Positions 52,560-61,587 of a DNA stretch of 64,000 bases are shown here, one piece after another. The position numbers and the translations under genes were made by a program. The notes under the pieces were generated by a model. That model searched no databases. It saw only the letters and a program-made list of their open reading frames with translations, and was not told the origin of the DNA. The stretch spans positions 1-64,000 of the forward strand of contig JAYTTF010000262.1 in NCBI GenBank assembly GCA_043745195.1, in the 5' to 3' direction. Within the stretch, counting starts at the first letter, position 1. Every line of letters begins with the position of its first letter. Origin of the DNA: JANXSF01 sp043745195 (GTDB lineage: Bacteria; Acidobacteriota; Terriglobia; Bryobacterales; Bryobacteraceae).

Positions 52560-52960
52560 GGGTCGTATCGTTCCCGAAGATCGAGTTCAGTTTCTTCCTG
52601 GCAGCACCAGCAAATGCCCGGAGTATAGGTTCGAATCGAACAAATATCGCACCAATAGGTAACGAAGAGTTTTTGATTGTTCTTCAGAACAACCATGGAT
52701 TTTGTATGGATCGGACCAACGTTGAAGATGCCTGAACCTTCAAGCTTCCCGGAAAGCTGGAAAATCAGCCCAAGCACTCTTTTGTCCAGGAGAACGCCCA
52801 TGGTCGGCTCGTCGCCAGAAAGTAGGGTCTTCTTGTTTTCAGTTTCAAGAAGAGGCTTGCCTGAAACTAGCCGCAAGGTGCCCTGGATGGATTCCACTAA
52901 AGAGAAAGCTGAAAGGGGTAGCCATGAAAGAGCAATGGGAAAAAACGATCGCCTATGCAT
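52556..52960 (-). CDS. Small exported Cys-rich protein
   Basis: Signal-like N-terminus (FFPIALSWLPLSAFS) followed by a beta-rich region and a Cys-rich end, TYWCDICSIRTYTPGICWCC, with a CxxC and a CxCC about ten residues apart: likely a metal-binding or disulfide centre. GGAGG (52963-52971) is a strong ribosome site. It shares 4 bases with the mutarotase gene, so the two are co-translated. No family name can be given with confidence; such a C-terminus recurs in related bacteria to my recollection. Confidence 0.72.
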   Translation of the reverse strand: MHRRSFFPIALSWLPLSAFSLVESIQGTLRLVSGKPLLETENKKTLLSGDEPTMGVLLDKRVLGLIFQLSGKLEGSGIFNVGPIHTKSMVVLKNNQKLFVTYWCDICSIRTYTPGICWCCQEETELDLRERYDP

Positions 52961-53003
52961 GACTACCTCCTTATTATGGTTTCAAACTGCAGATTTGATT
53001 CTA

Positions 53004-54167
53004 CTATTCGTCGTCGTCGTATTCATCTTTGAGCGCAGCCTTTTTAGGAGCTGCCTTGGTGGTAGATTGCAATAGCTCTTCGTCCTCAGGGGCTTCCGTT
53101 GGGGTTGAATAGTAATACGAGTGATAGTAGGTGTACTTGGAGTAGAGTTCGCCTCTGCGGGCTCCGTTCACAGCGATTCCGAGCACGTTGTTTTCGCAAA
53201 GTGATTGTAATGCTCGAGTTACGGAATCGATGGTTGTGGTGCCAATGCGCACAACCAACAAAGTGCCGTGACACATTGTGGAAAGTAGATTCGCATCCGC
53301 TGCGAATAACAATGGAGGGCTGTCTAGAATGACCCAGTTGAAAAGCTCTGGAAGGCGGTCGAGAAGAACTTTCACTTCCTGAAGGTTTAGAAGTTCAAGA
53401 GGGTTCAACACTGCCTCACCAGCGGGCATCAGGAACAAGTTTGTGCCGGCCACGCGCTTGATGATCTGATGCAGTTCTGCCCTACCTAAAAGATAATCGG
53501 TAATTCCAGGGGAACGATCAATCTGAAATAGTGAGTGGATGATGGGGCGGCGGAAATCGAAATCGGCAAGTAGCGTATTGTTCCCTGCCAAGTGCGATTC
53601 CGCAAGCGCGAGATTGACCGCAGTAAAGGATTTGCCTTCAGCAGGAGAAGCGCTAGTGACGACGCAGGTGTGAATGGGCTGCAAACTCTGCAGGTGGTTC
53701 AATCTGGTTCTTAAAGTGCGAAACTCTTCACTCGGGGCATCGTGAGGTTTCGTGGCGTCGATCAGATGGGAATCGGCGAGAGGCTGAAAGGGCACTTCTT
53801 CAATTCGATCTAACAAATCGTCCAGGCTAATCCCCTGTGCCTGTGGCATCTGGAATTTAACCCGTCCGGTGGGAGGCGCTACGCTTTGACCAGTCGATGT
53901 CTGAAAATTTGGAGCCTGCCCATAAGCATAATCAGGACCATTTCTTTGAAGAACGGCTGGACCATGGAGTTCTTGTCGTTGTGAATCGTAGTTGACTGCA
54001 GCACCGTCTGGTGGAGCTGCTTGTGGCGGATAGGCGGCAAGCACTTGCTCCAAGTGGCTTCCTCTAGTGGGTGAGCCTACGTTCTGGGAAGCTGGAGGCT
54101 TCGGTGGGGGGGGCGGGAATCCGGGCCGTTGTTCGGCTTTTTTTAATGCGTCGTGTACTCTGCTCAT
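53004..54167 (-). CDS. Tyrosine-protein kinase of the CpsD/CapB (BY-kinase) type
   Basis: Autophosphorylating kinase that controls exopolysaccharide chain length with a Wzz-type partner. A long Pro/Gln-rich N-terminal region (to about residue 130) precedes the ATPase: Walker A SPAEGKSFTAVNLA, A' LLADFDFRRP, Walker B VILDSPPLLFA. The C-terminal tyrosine cluster YSKYTYYHSYYYS is the autophosphorylation site; an acidic tail follows. Length 387. Transcribed after the Wzz gene (61-base gap). Confidence 0.88.
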   Translation of the reverse strand: MSRVHDALKKAEQRPGFPPPPPKPPASQNVGSPTRGSHLEQVLAAYPPQAAPPDGAAVNYDSQRQELHGPAVLQRNGPDYAYGQAPNFQTSTGQSVAPPTGRVKFQMPQAQGISLDDLLDRIEEVPFQPLADSHLIDATKPHDAPSEEFRTLRTRLNHLQSLQPIHTCVVTSASPAEGKSFTAVNLALAESHLAGNNTLLADFDFRRPIIHSLFQIDRSPGITDYLLGRAELHQIIKRVAGTNLFLMPAGEAVLNPLELLNLQEVKVLLDRLPELFNWVILDSPPLLFAADANLLSTMCHGTLLVVRIGTTTIDSVTRALQSLCENNVLGIAVNGARRGELYSKYTYYHSYYYSTPTEAPEDEELLQSTTKAAPKKAALKDEYDDDE

Positions 54168-54228
54168 TCCAATGCCTTCTCTTTATTTATGTTAACAAGT
54201 TGCTGACAATTGGGCCTTGGCTGGTGAT

Positions 54229-55917
54229 TTAAGGCCGGGTTGACATGTAGTAAAAAACGGAGGAGAGCATAATGCCGATTCCCACGAAACTTGCTGTTGA
54301 CCAAGCGACCAAGGTTAATCTTCGTCGGCGTCGAACAACCAAATCATTTTCCAATAAGGGAATGCAGCCAAGGATTGTCAGTTGCGTATAAGTTCTAACG
54401 TCCTTCAGGTTTTTCAGGGCTGTGTCTTTCAGTTCCCGGGCACCAGCAAGAAATAGGCCTAGTAGCAATCCGGCTGCAGTTCCTGCGCCGACGATTAACG
54501 CCCGATTGGGTTCGCTCGGACTTAGGGGAAGGGAAGCGGGATCGAGCATTTCCAAGGTTTCGCCCTGCTTACGCCCGGTCACGATCGTGGCTCGCTCTGA
54601 GATTGCTTTCTTTTCGCTGAGTTCTTTGTAGCTGCTCTTAGCTTGATCGTAGTCGCGCGTTAATTCCTGGTATTTCTGATCGGAAAGCGGAGTTGCATCG
54701 AGACGTGATTGGAATTGCTTTGCTGTTCCATTGATACGGCTCGTTTCTTTGACATATTCGTCTAATTCCTGGTCCTTAGATTTCAAGAGAGCTTCAATTT
54801 GAGCAGCCTGTCCTTCAAGAGCCTTGGCCTCTTTACTCATTGGAGCAATTTTTCTTGCTTCCGGTTTTGGGCTGGAAACTAACTCCCTGGCTTTGGCGAT
54901 TTCATCGTCTTTTTGAATTTGATCCCGCTGACGTCTTGCAATTGCCAAAAGTCCTTCAAATCGCCTCACATCCGGATGGTTTTCTGTCCAGTGTTCCTTT
55001 GCCTGAAGAAGATTATTTTCAAGAAGCTGAACTTCTCTTTCTTTTTCAACTAATTTATCATTGCGCTTTTCCATTGCTGCTATTGATGCCGGAGATTCGA
55101 TAGGGCTCTTGGCGGCGGTCAGTTGATCCCTGGCAATTCTCAACTGCGTCTCCAACATCAGTTTTTCCTGATTGACACGATTGATTCCTGCGTTCAAATT
55201 ACTCATACGCGTTTCCATAGATTGGAGCGTCGAAAGATTTGAGGTCCGGTCATCCGGAAGGCGGCCGGCGTTGGCAATTCGGAACTGTGCCCAGTTATTT
55301 TCGATTGAGTCCAACTTTTTACGTGCAGTTTCCAGTTCTTCTTTTAGAAAGTCCGTTGCTGCCTGTCCCTGCGTCAGAGATTCTCGAGTATTCTCAGAAA
55401 GGAATCTGCCCACTAGATCCTGGCAGACTCGTTGCGCAATGTAACGGTTATCGTACGCAAAGGAAACCTGAAACGAACCATAGTTCCTTTTTTCCCCAAC
55501 AACGGCATTCCCTGACAAACCAGTAACCCCGCCGATCTTAATATACTTGTTCCTCATTTCTTCGATCAGATCTTCAATGGGAAGCCGTTTGATTTCTTTC
55601 GGATACAATCCGTAAGTCTGAATGATATTGGTGAGCGTTGCCCGGCTGAGAATGTTTTGCGCCATCGAACTGATGCGCTGTGACATATCCACGTTGATGT
55701 TGGACACAACCAACTTTTCGGAGATTTGAGGAGGGGTAACACGAATAGCTGCTGCTGACACGAAAGTGTCTGGCCACAGGAAAGCTGCCACCACCGATAT
55801 CACCAAACCCGCAAAGGCGGGGCCAAAAATCCAAGCTTTATGTCGGCGGGCAGAGTCGACGTAATCGTCGAAATCCATAGCCCGTCGATTGACCGGAATA
55901 AAATCTGATCCTTGCAT
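54229..55917 (-). CDS. Wzz/GNVR-type polysaccharide chain-length protein
   Basis: Inner-membrane protein with an N-terminal helix (FGPAFAGLVISVVAAFLW) and a second near residue 480-500, joined by a long coiled-coil periplasmic region (residues about 170-430) typical of polysaccharide co-polymerases. The C-terminal half has a GNVR-like segment; a last helix lies near the C-terminus. Length 562. Partner of the downstream BY-kinase, which lacks its own membrane part. Confidence 0.84.
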   Translation of the reverse strand: MQGSDFIPVNRRAMDFDDYVDSARRHKAWIFGPAFAGLVISVVAAFLWPDTFVSAAAIRVTPPQISEKLVVSNINVDMSQRISSMAQNILSRATLTNIIQTYGLYPKEIKRLPIEDLIEEMRNKYIKIGGVTGLSGNAVVGEKRNYGSFQVSFAYDNRYIAQRVCQDLVGRFLSENTRESLTQGQAATDFLKEELETARKKLDSIENNWAQFRIANAGRLPDDRTSNLSTLQSMETRMSNLNAGINRVNQEKLMLETQLRIARDQLTAAKSPIESPASIAAMEKRNDKLVEKEREVQLLENNLLQAKEHWTENHPDVRRFEGLLAIARRQRDQIQKDDEIAKARELVSSPKPEARKIAPMSKEAKALEGQAAQIEALLKSKDQELDEYVKETSRINGTAKQFQSRLDATPLSDQKYQELTRDYDQAKSSYKELSEKKAISERATIVTGRKQGETLEMLDPASLPLSPSEPNRALIVGAGTAAGLLLGLFLAGARELKDTALKNLKDVRTYTQLTILGCIPLLENDLVVRRRRRLTLVAWSTASFVGIGIMLSSVFYYMSTRP

Positions 55918-55974
55918 ATTACATTTCTCCGAGTTTCTTATAAAAAGTACTAATACTAATGATGGGCGTGCAAC

Positions 55975-56652
55975 CTACGGAACAACCACGTGATCGCCAG
56001 TTTCCAGATAGATGTTTTGTTCCAGCTTCTTGCCGTTAATCACTTCGGCGTAGTTGAACTTAATCCGCTTTCCATTTCGCAAAATTGCGATTTTCTTTTT
56101 GTTTGCAAACTCTCTAAAACCACCTGAACCATTGATTGCTTCCAGTATTGTAGTAGGAACTACTAAGGGGTAAACCCCCGGTCGAGTTACTTCGCCAACC
56201 AAATAATATTTCCGGCTTCCCACTTGCCTCAAACCAACCAGAACTTCAGGCCGTTGCACATACTTCGAGTATGCTTTTATTACTTCATCTTTAATTTCGT
56301 CTAAGGTCTTGCCGGAAACTTCCATTTCTCCTGAAAGCGGCAAAGTTATCTTCCCGTCAGGACGAATTGCAAATGTGCCGGACAAATCTGCCTCGCGCCA
56401 AACCTTAATATCAATTACATCCTCAGGTCCCACTTTGAACGACTTGGGGTCTACTGGAGCCATAGCACCGCCGGCTGTAGTGCCATCCTGCCGAATGATA
56501 CTAGCCTCCTTTTCGGGCTTCGTACTCTCTTGCTTTTTGTCGTTTTCCTGTCTCGCTTTAGCAGGATCGGGGGCTTGCGCCAATAAAACACTCGCCATGA
56601 AAAATAGGGAAATCAGGTTCATTGTCGTTTTCAAAACAGTACGGGGAAGCAT
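55975..56652 (-). CDS. Polysaccharide export outer-membrane protein (Wza-like)
   Basis: Signal (MNLISLFFMASVLLAQ) followed by a charged linker, then a Poly_export domain (VGPEDVIDIKVWREADLSGTF, KITLPLSGEMEVSGKTLDEI) and an SLBB-like region (YYLVGEVTRPGVYPL, then ILEAINGSGGFREFANKKKI). Length 225 without a visible C-terminal barrel helix or lipobox Cys. AAGGA sits before the ATG. First gene of a wza-wzz-kinase run. Confidence 0.86.
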   Translation of the reverse strand: MLPRTVLKTTMNLISLFFMASVLLAQAPDPAKARQENDKKQESTKPEKEASIIRQDGTTAGGAMAPVDPKSFKVGPEDVIDIKVWREADLSGTFAIRPDGKITLPLSGEMEVSGKTLDEIKDEVIKAYSKYVQRPEVLVGLRQVGSRKYYLVGEVTRPGVYPLVVPTTILEAINGSGGFREFANKKKIAILRNGKRIKFNYAEVINGKKLEQNIYLETGDHVVVP

Positions 56653-56824
56653 TCGGTCATTCCTTGACGTCTATAACTTAGCGGTGAAAAATCCCGCCCG
56701 TGGGCAAGTCCTTGTCGCAAACTGTCCAATAATAATTGTATAACAATGGGACGGTCTTCTATACTGAGCGATGTAGTACTCGCTAAATACTTATACTTTG
56801 TATCATAAATTACTCGGAGAAAAA
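56653..56824. other. Divergent intergenic spacer, wza-like gene and EVE gene
   Basis: 172 A/T-rich bases. TATACT at 56792-56797 (plus) and TACAAT at 56735-56740 (minus) are candidate -10 boxes for the two flanking genes; neither has a good -35. Confidence 0.3.
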
Positions 56825-57235
56825 ATGCAATACTTTCTTGCAAAGACCGACCCTGACACATATCCTATCGACAAGTTTGAGAAAGATAAGAAAACTTGTT
56901 GGGATGGAGTGAAAAACCCTCAGGCAGTTAAAGCAATCCAAGCCATGAAGCCCGGCGACAAAGTTTTCGTTTACCACAGCATGGGGCAGGCCGCCATCAT
57001 GGGAATGGCTAAGGTGGTTTCAGTCCCCAGACCAGATCCGAAAGAAGTAAAAAGCTGGGTGGTCGACTTGGAATATCTGCACCGTACTGAACCTCCCACA
57101 ACGTTGCGCGAGATCAAGGAATGCGGATTATTCGCAGACTGGTCTTTGGTTCGACAAAGCAGACTGTCCACTATGGCAGCTCCGGAAAAGTTCGTCCAAT
57201 GGATGAGGGCCCGATATCCGAAGTTAAAGTTGTAG
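56825..57235 (+). CDS. EVE-domain protein
   Basis: 136-residue PUA-like protein related to Thy28/thymocyte nuclear protein. YFLAKTDPDTYPIDKFEKDKKT at the start, the aromatic WDGVKNPQA region, VFVYHSMGQAAIMGMAKVV, and SLVRQSRLSTMAAPEKF are typical EVE features. Such domains bind modified nucleotides. CGGAGA lies before the ATG. Its end touches the convergent racemase-fold gene with no gap. Confidence 0.88.
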   Translation: MQYFLAKTDPDTYPIDKFEKDKKTCWDGVKNPQAVKAIQAMKPGDKVFVYHSMGQAAIMGMAKVVSVPRPDPKEVKSWVVDLEYLHRTEPPTTLREIKECGLFADWSLVRQSRLSTMAAPEKFVQWMRARYPKLKL

Positions 57236-58390
57236 TCACTGGGTATTGCCGCGAGCTTGAACTTTCCAAACAGTTTCCACTAGTTCGCCGCGAACGCCGT
57301 AGATGTGATCGTAAAGGTTCACGGTTGGGTCGCAATGTGGAACGTAGAACTCCAGCCTGTCTCCTAGTTCGATGGGATGATTTGACGTCAAATCTAATTT
57401 TCCGTGTTCGTCCCCAGCCCAGTTATATGCGGCTTCGCCTGAGCTTAACTGTGGTGGAAATGGGCGATCAGTTGAGAAAGCTTTGAATCCGGCATCCACA
57501 ATTGCTGTTGTTGCTGAAGGCTTACTGAACACAGTGGCAATCACCGAAAGCGCGTAGCCGAAATCCGTAAACTGGTTTGAATTCCCCTGGCTGCCAATGC
57601 TTTTGTAGTCGATGTCCATAAACAGGAAGCTTCCTGGTTGCAATTCAGTAATGCCGTCAATTGCAGAATCGATGTTGTAGGTTCCCGTGGAGCCGCCGCT
57701 CAACCATGGGCAAGGCACTCCACTTTTTTCGATTTGCCAACGGGTTTCCACCGCCAATCCCATAGCTTTCTGACTTGCCAATTTTCGTTTTTCAAATCCA
57801 TGGGTATGAGCTGAGGGTCCGGCGAATGCTTGAATTCCTGAAAAGGACAGATTGCTAGCTACATGAATTTGGCGCGCCAGTTCGACGGCCTCCTTGCCAG
57901 GAGAAATGCCAGTGCGTCCACCCACCAACAAATCGATGGCAATCTGCAATCGGATGCCTGCTACCGAGGCAGCCTGGTTCAGCAACTCAACATTTTGGAT
58001 GTGATCTGCGCAAAACACAGTATCGGGATTTTGTTGCGCCAACAAGATTGCCCTTTCGATGCGCCAAGCTCCAACCAGGGGAGTTGTTATCAGTAAGCCT
58101 GTGAGCCCGGCTCTGGCAAATACTTCTGCTTCCGATATTTTTGCTGTGCAAGTCCCCACCGCTCCTGCATCGATACAGGCTTTAGCGATCTCAATACTCT
58201 TGTGAGTTTTTGCGTGGGGACGGAAAGCTTTTCCTGCGTCTTTCAGGTGGCTGGCCATCTTTTGTAGGTTTGCTTCAAAAACATCCAGATCAACGACCAA
58301 AGCCGGGGTTGGCAAGTCTTCTTTGGCCACCTTGCCGTGCAGTTTGCCAGAGGTCAGCAATTTTTCAAATTCAATCCAGGAAATGCTCAT
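57236..58390 (-). CDS. Alanine-racemase-fold PLP enzyme (D-threonine aldolase / D-serine dehydratase type), cytosolic paralogue
   Basis: 384 residues; paralogue of the enzyme at 7897-9117 but without a signal peptide. PLP lysine in FRPHAKTHKSIE, phosphate-binding GGSTGTYNID, and a metal-site region DEHGKLDL with VPHCDPTVNLYD, as in D-threonine aldolase or DSD1 dehydratase. The start overlaps the dipeptidase stop by 4 bases, so the two are co-translated. The D-amino acid acted on is unknown. Confidence 0.8.
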   Translation of the reverse strand: MSISWIEFEKLLTSGKLHGKVAKEDLPTPALVVDLDVFEANLQKMASHLKDAGKAFRPHAKTHKSIEIAKACIDAGAVGTCTAKISEAEVFARAGLTGLLITTPLVGAWRIERAILLAQQNPDTVFCADHIQNVELLNQAASVAGIRLQIAIDLLVGGRTGISPGKEAVELARQIHVASNLSFSGIQAFAGPSAHTHGFEKRKLASQKAMGLAVETRWQIEKSGVPCPWLSGGSTGTYNIDSAIDGITELQPGSFLFMDIDYKSIGSQGNSNQFTDFGYALSVIATVFSKPSATTAIVDAGFKAFSTDRPFPPQLSSGEAAYNWAGDEHGKLDLTSNHPIELGDRLEFYVPHCDPTVNLYDHIYGVRGELVETVWKVQARGNTQ

Positions 58391-59592
58391 GGTTGTGTGT
58401 TTTTGGCGATTGACTCAACAGAACGCATTAGACGGAGCAAATTGCCGCCATAAATTTTGCGGATGTTTTCCGCAGTATGGCCTCTTTCCAATAAAGCCCG
58501 TGTCAGAGCAGGAAATTTCGAAACATTATCAAGACCAATCGGGACGCAACCAACGCCATCGAAATCGGATCCAATTCCAACATGATCGACTCCGGCTATT
58601 TTGATCACATGTTCAATATGCGCCACCACATCAGTCAAAGTGGCGGGCACTATTTTCAGTCCAAGACGAATGGCGATGGCTTGCGATTCTTCTTCAGTAC
58701 GCTGCGAAGAAAGTTTTCCAAGCTTTGCCAATTCGGCATCAACCGCTGCTTTTCGAGTGGGGTTGTGCCGGGTAGAAGAGTTCGCCGATTTTTCTGCTAG
58801 AAATTCACAGCCGAAATTAATTTGAATCACGCCATGCTTTGCCGCCAAAGCGCGTATCATCTGATCGGTCATGTTTCGGGCGATTGGGCTGAGTGCTTTG
58901 CAGGAAGAATGGCTGGCAAATACCGGGGCGCTACTGGTTGCAAGCACGTCGGAAAAAGTTTTGTCGGAAACGTGTGAAATATCAACAATCATGCCCAAGC
59001 GGTTCATTTCCTTCACCACTTGTTTGCCGAAAGTTGTAAGTCCGTTGTGACGTCCAGCATCACCGCTGGAATCTGCCCAATTGTTGCTGTTGCTGTGAGT
59101 CAGGGTCATGTATCGAACGCCTAAATCGAAGTAAGTGCGCAACAGGCGCAAGCTATCTTCAATGGCATGTCCACCCTCAACGCCTAACAAAGCTGCAATT
59201 TTTCCATTCCGTTTTGCCGCTTCGATCTGGTCGGCAGTGGTTGCCAGTTGAAACCCGTTGGGATAGCGAGAAGCAATATCGTGCTTCACGGTATCGATCA
59301 TTTCCAGCGTTCGATGAGCGGCATGATTGCCTTCCACATAGCGACCACTCACATACACGGCAAAAAATACGGCTCCCACTCCACCTTGTTTGAGTTTCGA
59401 TAAATCAGTGTGACGCTTTGGCTGAGGCTGGCCAATGTCCATGCCATCCACCGTAAAACTGGTGACATCGTTATGGCTATCAATCAGTAGCGCCGATTGG
59501 TGGACTCGCTGCACTTCCGCATCACTTACAGATCGCGGGGTTTGTGGCAGTGCGACAGCTGTAGCGAGCAGCCCAATCAAGAATTTGTTCAT
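58387..59592 (-). CDS. M19 membrane-dipeptidase family protein
   Basis: Zinc dipeptidase of the amidohydrolase fold; the family hydrolyses dipeptides, including those with a C-terminal D-residue. Signal-like N-terminus (FLIGLLATAVALPQT). Metal residues in IDSHNDV (His, Asp), LLGVEGGHAI (Glu), DISHVSD (His) and ASHSSCKAL (His), with DFDGVG near the end. Length 401. Overlaps the downstream racemase-fold gene. Confidence 0.9.
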   Translation of the reverse strand: MNKFLIGLLATAVALPQTPRSVSDAEVQRVHQSALLIDSHNDVTSFTVDGMDIGQPQPKRHTDLSKLKQGGVGAVFFAVYVSGRYVEGNHAAHRTLEMIDTVKHDIASRYPNGFQLATTADQIEAAKRNGKIAALLGVEGGHAIEDSLRLLRTYFDLGVRYMTLTHSNSNNWADSSGDAGRHNGLTTFGKQVVKEMNRLGMIVDISHVSDKTFSDVLATSSAPVFASHSSCKALSPIARNMTDQMIRALAAKHGVIQINFGCEFLAEKSANSSTRHNPTRKAAVDAELAKLGKLSSQRTEEESQAIAIRLGLKIVPATLTDVVAHIEHVIKIAGVDHVGIGSDFDGVGCVPIGLDNVSKFPALTRALLERGHTAENIRKIYGGNLLRLMRSVESIAKNTQP

Positions 59593-59613
59593 AGCGATTA
59601 TTATCGCGCGGAT

Positions 59614-60117
59614 CTATTTTTCCAGCAGAGTTTTCAGCGTTGCGAAGTCCGCATTGAGTTTCTTTTCAATAGGAGCGCGCAGAAAAACAGAGGCCAGGCG
59701 CAGCCAACCTTTGCAGCGGACCTGATGGATGTGTTCAAGACCTTCGGACTTGATGCGGAATTGGCTGACGGCTTCCATGTCAGGACTGGTGAGGCGCACG
59801 GAAAGGAATTGATTGGGAATCAGTTCAATCACTTGGGAATCCATCACAGTTCGTTTTCCTTCCACTTCCACAATTTCCTGGCTGCGGCTGCCGGGCCGAA
59901 CCGGGCCATCGGTGAGTGGCTTCGATTCAACTAATCCGTCAATCCAAAGACGAATTTTTGCAGGGTCCGTTAAGTAGGGAAAAATTTTCTCAGCGGGCTG
60001 GTTGGTTGGTAGAAAGACGCGATATTCCGCTGGTTGCCCGCCCGCCGTGTAGAGCGAAACCAGAACTGCAGCCAGTGCGGCCGCGAGGCTATAGAGTATT
60101 TTCTTTAGTGTGCTCAT
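59614..60117 (-). CDS. SRPBCC-domain protein with N-terminal membrane helix
   Basis: Membrane helix (ILYSLAAALAAVLVSLYT) followed by a START-like SRPBCC domain (VFLPTNQPAEKIFPYLTDPAKIRLWIDGL pattern, split here for length: lipid- or polyketide-type cavity). 167 residues from the ATG at 60117; an in-frame ATG at 60141 is also possible. Ligand unknown. Separate from the flanking barrel gene by 58 bases. Confidence 0.68.
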   Translation of the reverse strand: MSTLKKILYSLAAALAAVLVSLYTAGGQPAEYRVFLPTNQPAEKIFPYLTDPAKIRLWIDGLVESKPLTDGPVRPGSRSQEIVEVEGKRTVMDSQVIELIPNQFLSVRLTSPDMEAVSQFRIKSEGLEHIHQVRCKGWLRLASVFLRAPIEKKLNADFATLKTLLEK

Positions 60118-60175
60118 CGAAAGTGCCAGTTCACTCGTCATGCTAGCACTTGATCAAGTTACTAAGCTTTATCGG

Positions 60176-60775
60176 TTAATGCCACTGGAGGACAATACCT
60201 CCGCTGATCACGGCATTATGTTGAGCGCCTCGGATGCTTGGAAGGTTGTAATTCGGGCTTCCGGTTATGAAATCGCGGAATTCGCCGCGAAGGGATAGAC
60301 TATGCCAAATTCGTAGATCTGCTCCGCCACCGAAATTGAAAGCACTGCGGGTAAGTTCCCGAGAGACAGGGTTTGCCTGGTTGTTGCGCAGTTTTGTGCT
60401 TTGTTCATACAGTGCAAACCCGCCACCAACCGCGACAAATGGAGATAGCTTAGCTTTTGGCAAAAATTTCAAACGGAAACCAGGAGTGAGATAAAGGGAC
60501 GCCACGTCTCGGGTGGCAATCTGCGGCCCTACTGTGACTTCGCGATTGGGACTTGCAAGGAAATGTACTTCCGCATAGAGTGCGACATTATTGAACTCGA
60601 AAAGTCGCCGTCCATAGTTGATCTGAAGGGTACTGTCCGCCCCTAACTTGAGAGGTTGACGCTCCGATGCAGTAACGCTGCCAATTGAAAAAGCGAGTTC
60701 GTTTTTCTGAGTCCATATAACTTTGGGTAATAGCAAAAAGATGCAACAGCCAACAAGCTTGTTTGAAAATCGCAT
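60176..60775 (-). CDS. Outer-membrane beta-barrel protein
   Basis: Signal peptide-like N-terminus (LVGCCIFLLLPKVIW) and about eight amphipathic beta-strands of 9-11 residues, ending GGIVLQWH where a terminal aromatic is expected for barrel insertion. A glycine-rich segment FVAVGGGFALYEQ and RSAFNFGGGADLR are typical of OmpA/OmpW-like barrels. 199 residues; function unknown. Confidence 0.72.
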   Translation of the reverse strand: MRFSNKLVGCCIFLLLPKVIWTQKNELAFSIGSVTASERQPLKLGADSTLQINYGRRLFEFNNVALYAEVHFLASPNREVTVGPQIATRDVASLYLTPGFRLKFLPKAKLSPFVAVGGGFALYEQSTKLRNNQANPVSRELTRSAFNFGGGADLRIWHSLSLRGEFRDFITGSPNYNLPSIRGAQHNAVISGGIVLQWH

Positions 60776-60791
60776 AGTGTGGTGCCCCTAT

Positions 60792-61268
60792 TTATTTATG
60801 GAGACTTAGCCAAATGCGGTTACCATCCTTAACGTAGCGAGTGGAGTCCTTCATCCATTTGCGTTGAATATCTTTGCTGTAGTTCAGGTAGAGTTTTCCT
60901 GATTCAATCTTCCATGCTTCCGGGTCAATTCCAGCAGTGTAGCCATGGCTCACTGCCCAGGCGCAGTATCCGCCGTATTGCGGCAAGTATTTTTCAGGTG
61001 TAGCGGTGAATTGGGCACGATTACTGTCTGAGGCAAAGTGCCAAGTGGCACCGCCCCATTGTGCGGAGAACACATCTGAACCTTTTTCTGCTTTGCCGAT
61101 TTCAAAATACGCGACTGGGTCATAGCCCTTAATGGCAATGCCGGCGACATTCTTGTTGATGGGGTCTACGAGGGCTGCTGCCTGGACAGTCATTGTCAGC
61201 AGGAATGCCGATGATAAAAATGTGGCCAAAATTTGGTGCTTGCTTTGGAACGCATTGCAATATTTCAT
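60792..61268 (-). CDS. Secreted YHS-domain protein
   Basis: Signal (ILATFLSSAFLLTMTVQAAA) and a YHS-domain core: AIKGYDPVAYFEIGKAEKG, then TWHFASDSNRAQFTATPEKYLPQYGGYCAW (shown in part). This is the 'YHS domain, secreted' type related to copper or metal handling in some lineages, but no ligand set is obvious. 158 residues from the ATG at 61268, preceded by AGGGA. The dispersed repeat copy 2 lies just upstream. Confidence 0.83.
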   Translation of the reverse strand: MKYCNAFQSKHQILATFLSSAFLLTMTVQAAALVDPINKNVAGIAIKGYDPVAYFEIGKAEKGSDVFSAQWGGATWHFASDSNRAQFTATPEKYLPQYGGYCAWAVSHGYTAGIDPEAWKIESGKLYLNYSKDIQRKWMKDSTRYVKDGNRIWLSLHK

Positions 61269-61320
61269 GCAGATAGAATCCCTGTTGCAGCACAATCTAT
61301 TCCCAATAATCGCAGTAAGG

Positions 61321-61560
61321 CATCGCGAACAGACAAAAGCAAAAATAAATTCAACTGACGTTCCGTCTTTCATCCTCCAGACCGCCGCCCAGCAGCCTGA
61401 TTCAGATTCCATTCAGAACGTCAGAAGAGTTAATCAATCCGCGGACTTGATAATTTGGAAGTTGCTGGCCAGCAATTTGTCTTCCTGTTAAAAGAATCTC
61501 ACACGCTGTCTACAAAATACCTCTTCGCATTTTGCAAGCTTATGAAAAGATGCCAAATTG
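61321..61560 (-). repeat. Dispersed repeat, copy 2 (upstream of YHS gene)
   Basis: Reverse-oriented copy of 41531-41760. The 29-base identical run is at 61459-61487 on this strand's complement; other anchors are 61422-61436, 61367-61376 and 61321-61330. It fills most of the 319-base gap between the YHS gene and the membrane-protein gene, and, like copy 1, ends within 55 bases of a gene start. Confidence 0.8.
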
Positions 61561-61587
61561 CGATTTTCAAGGTTGGTGATTGCCACT

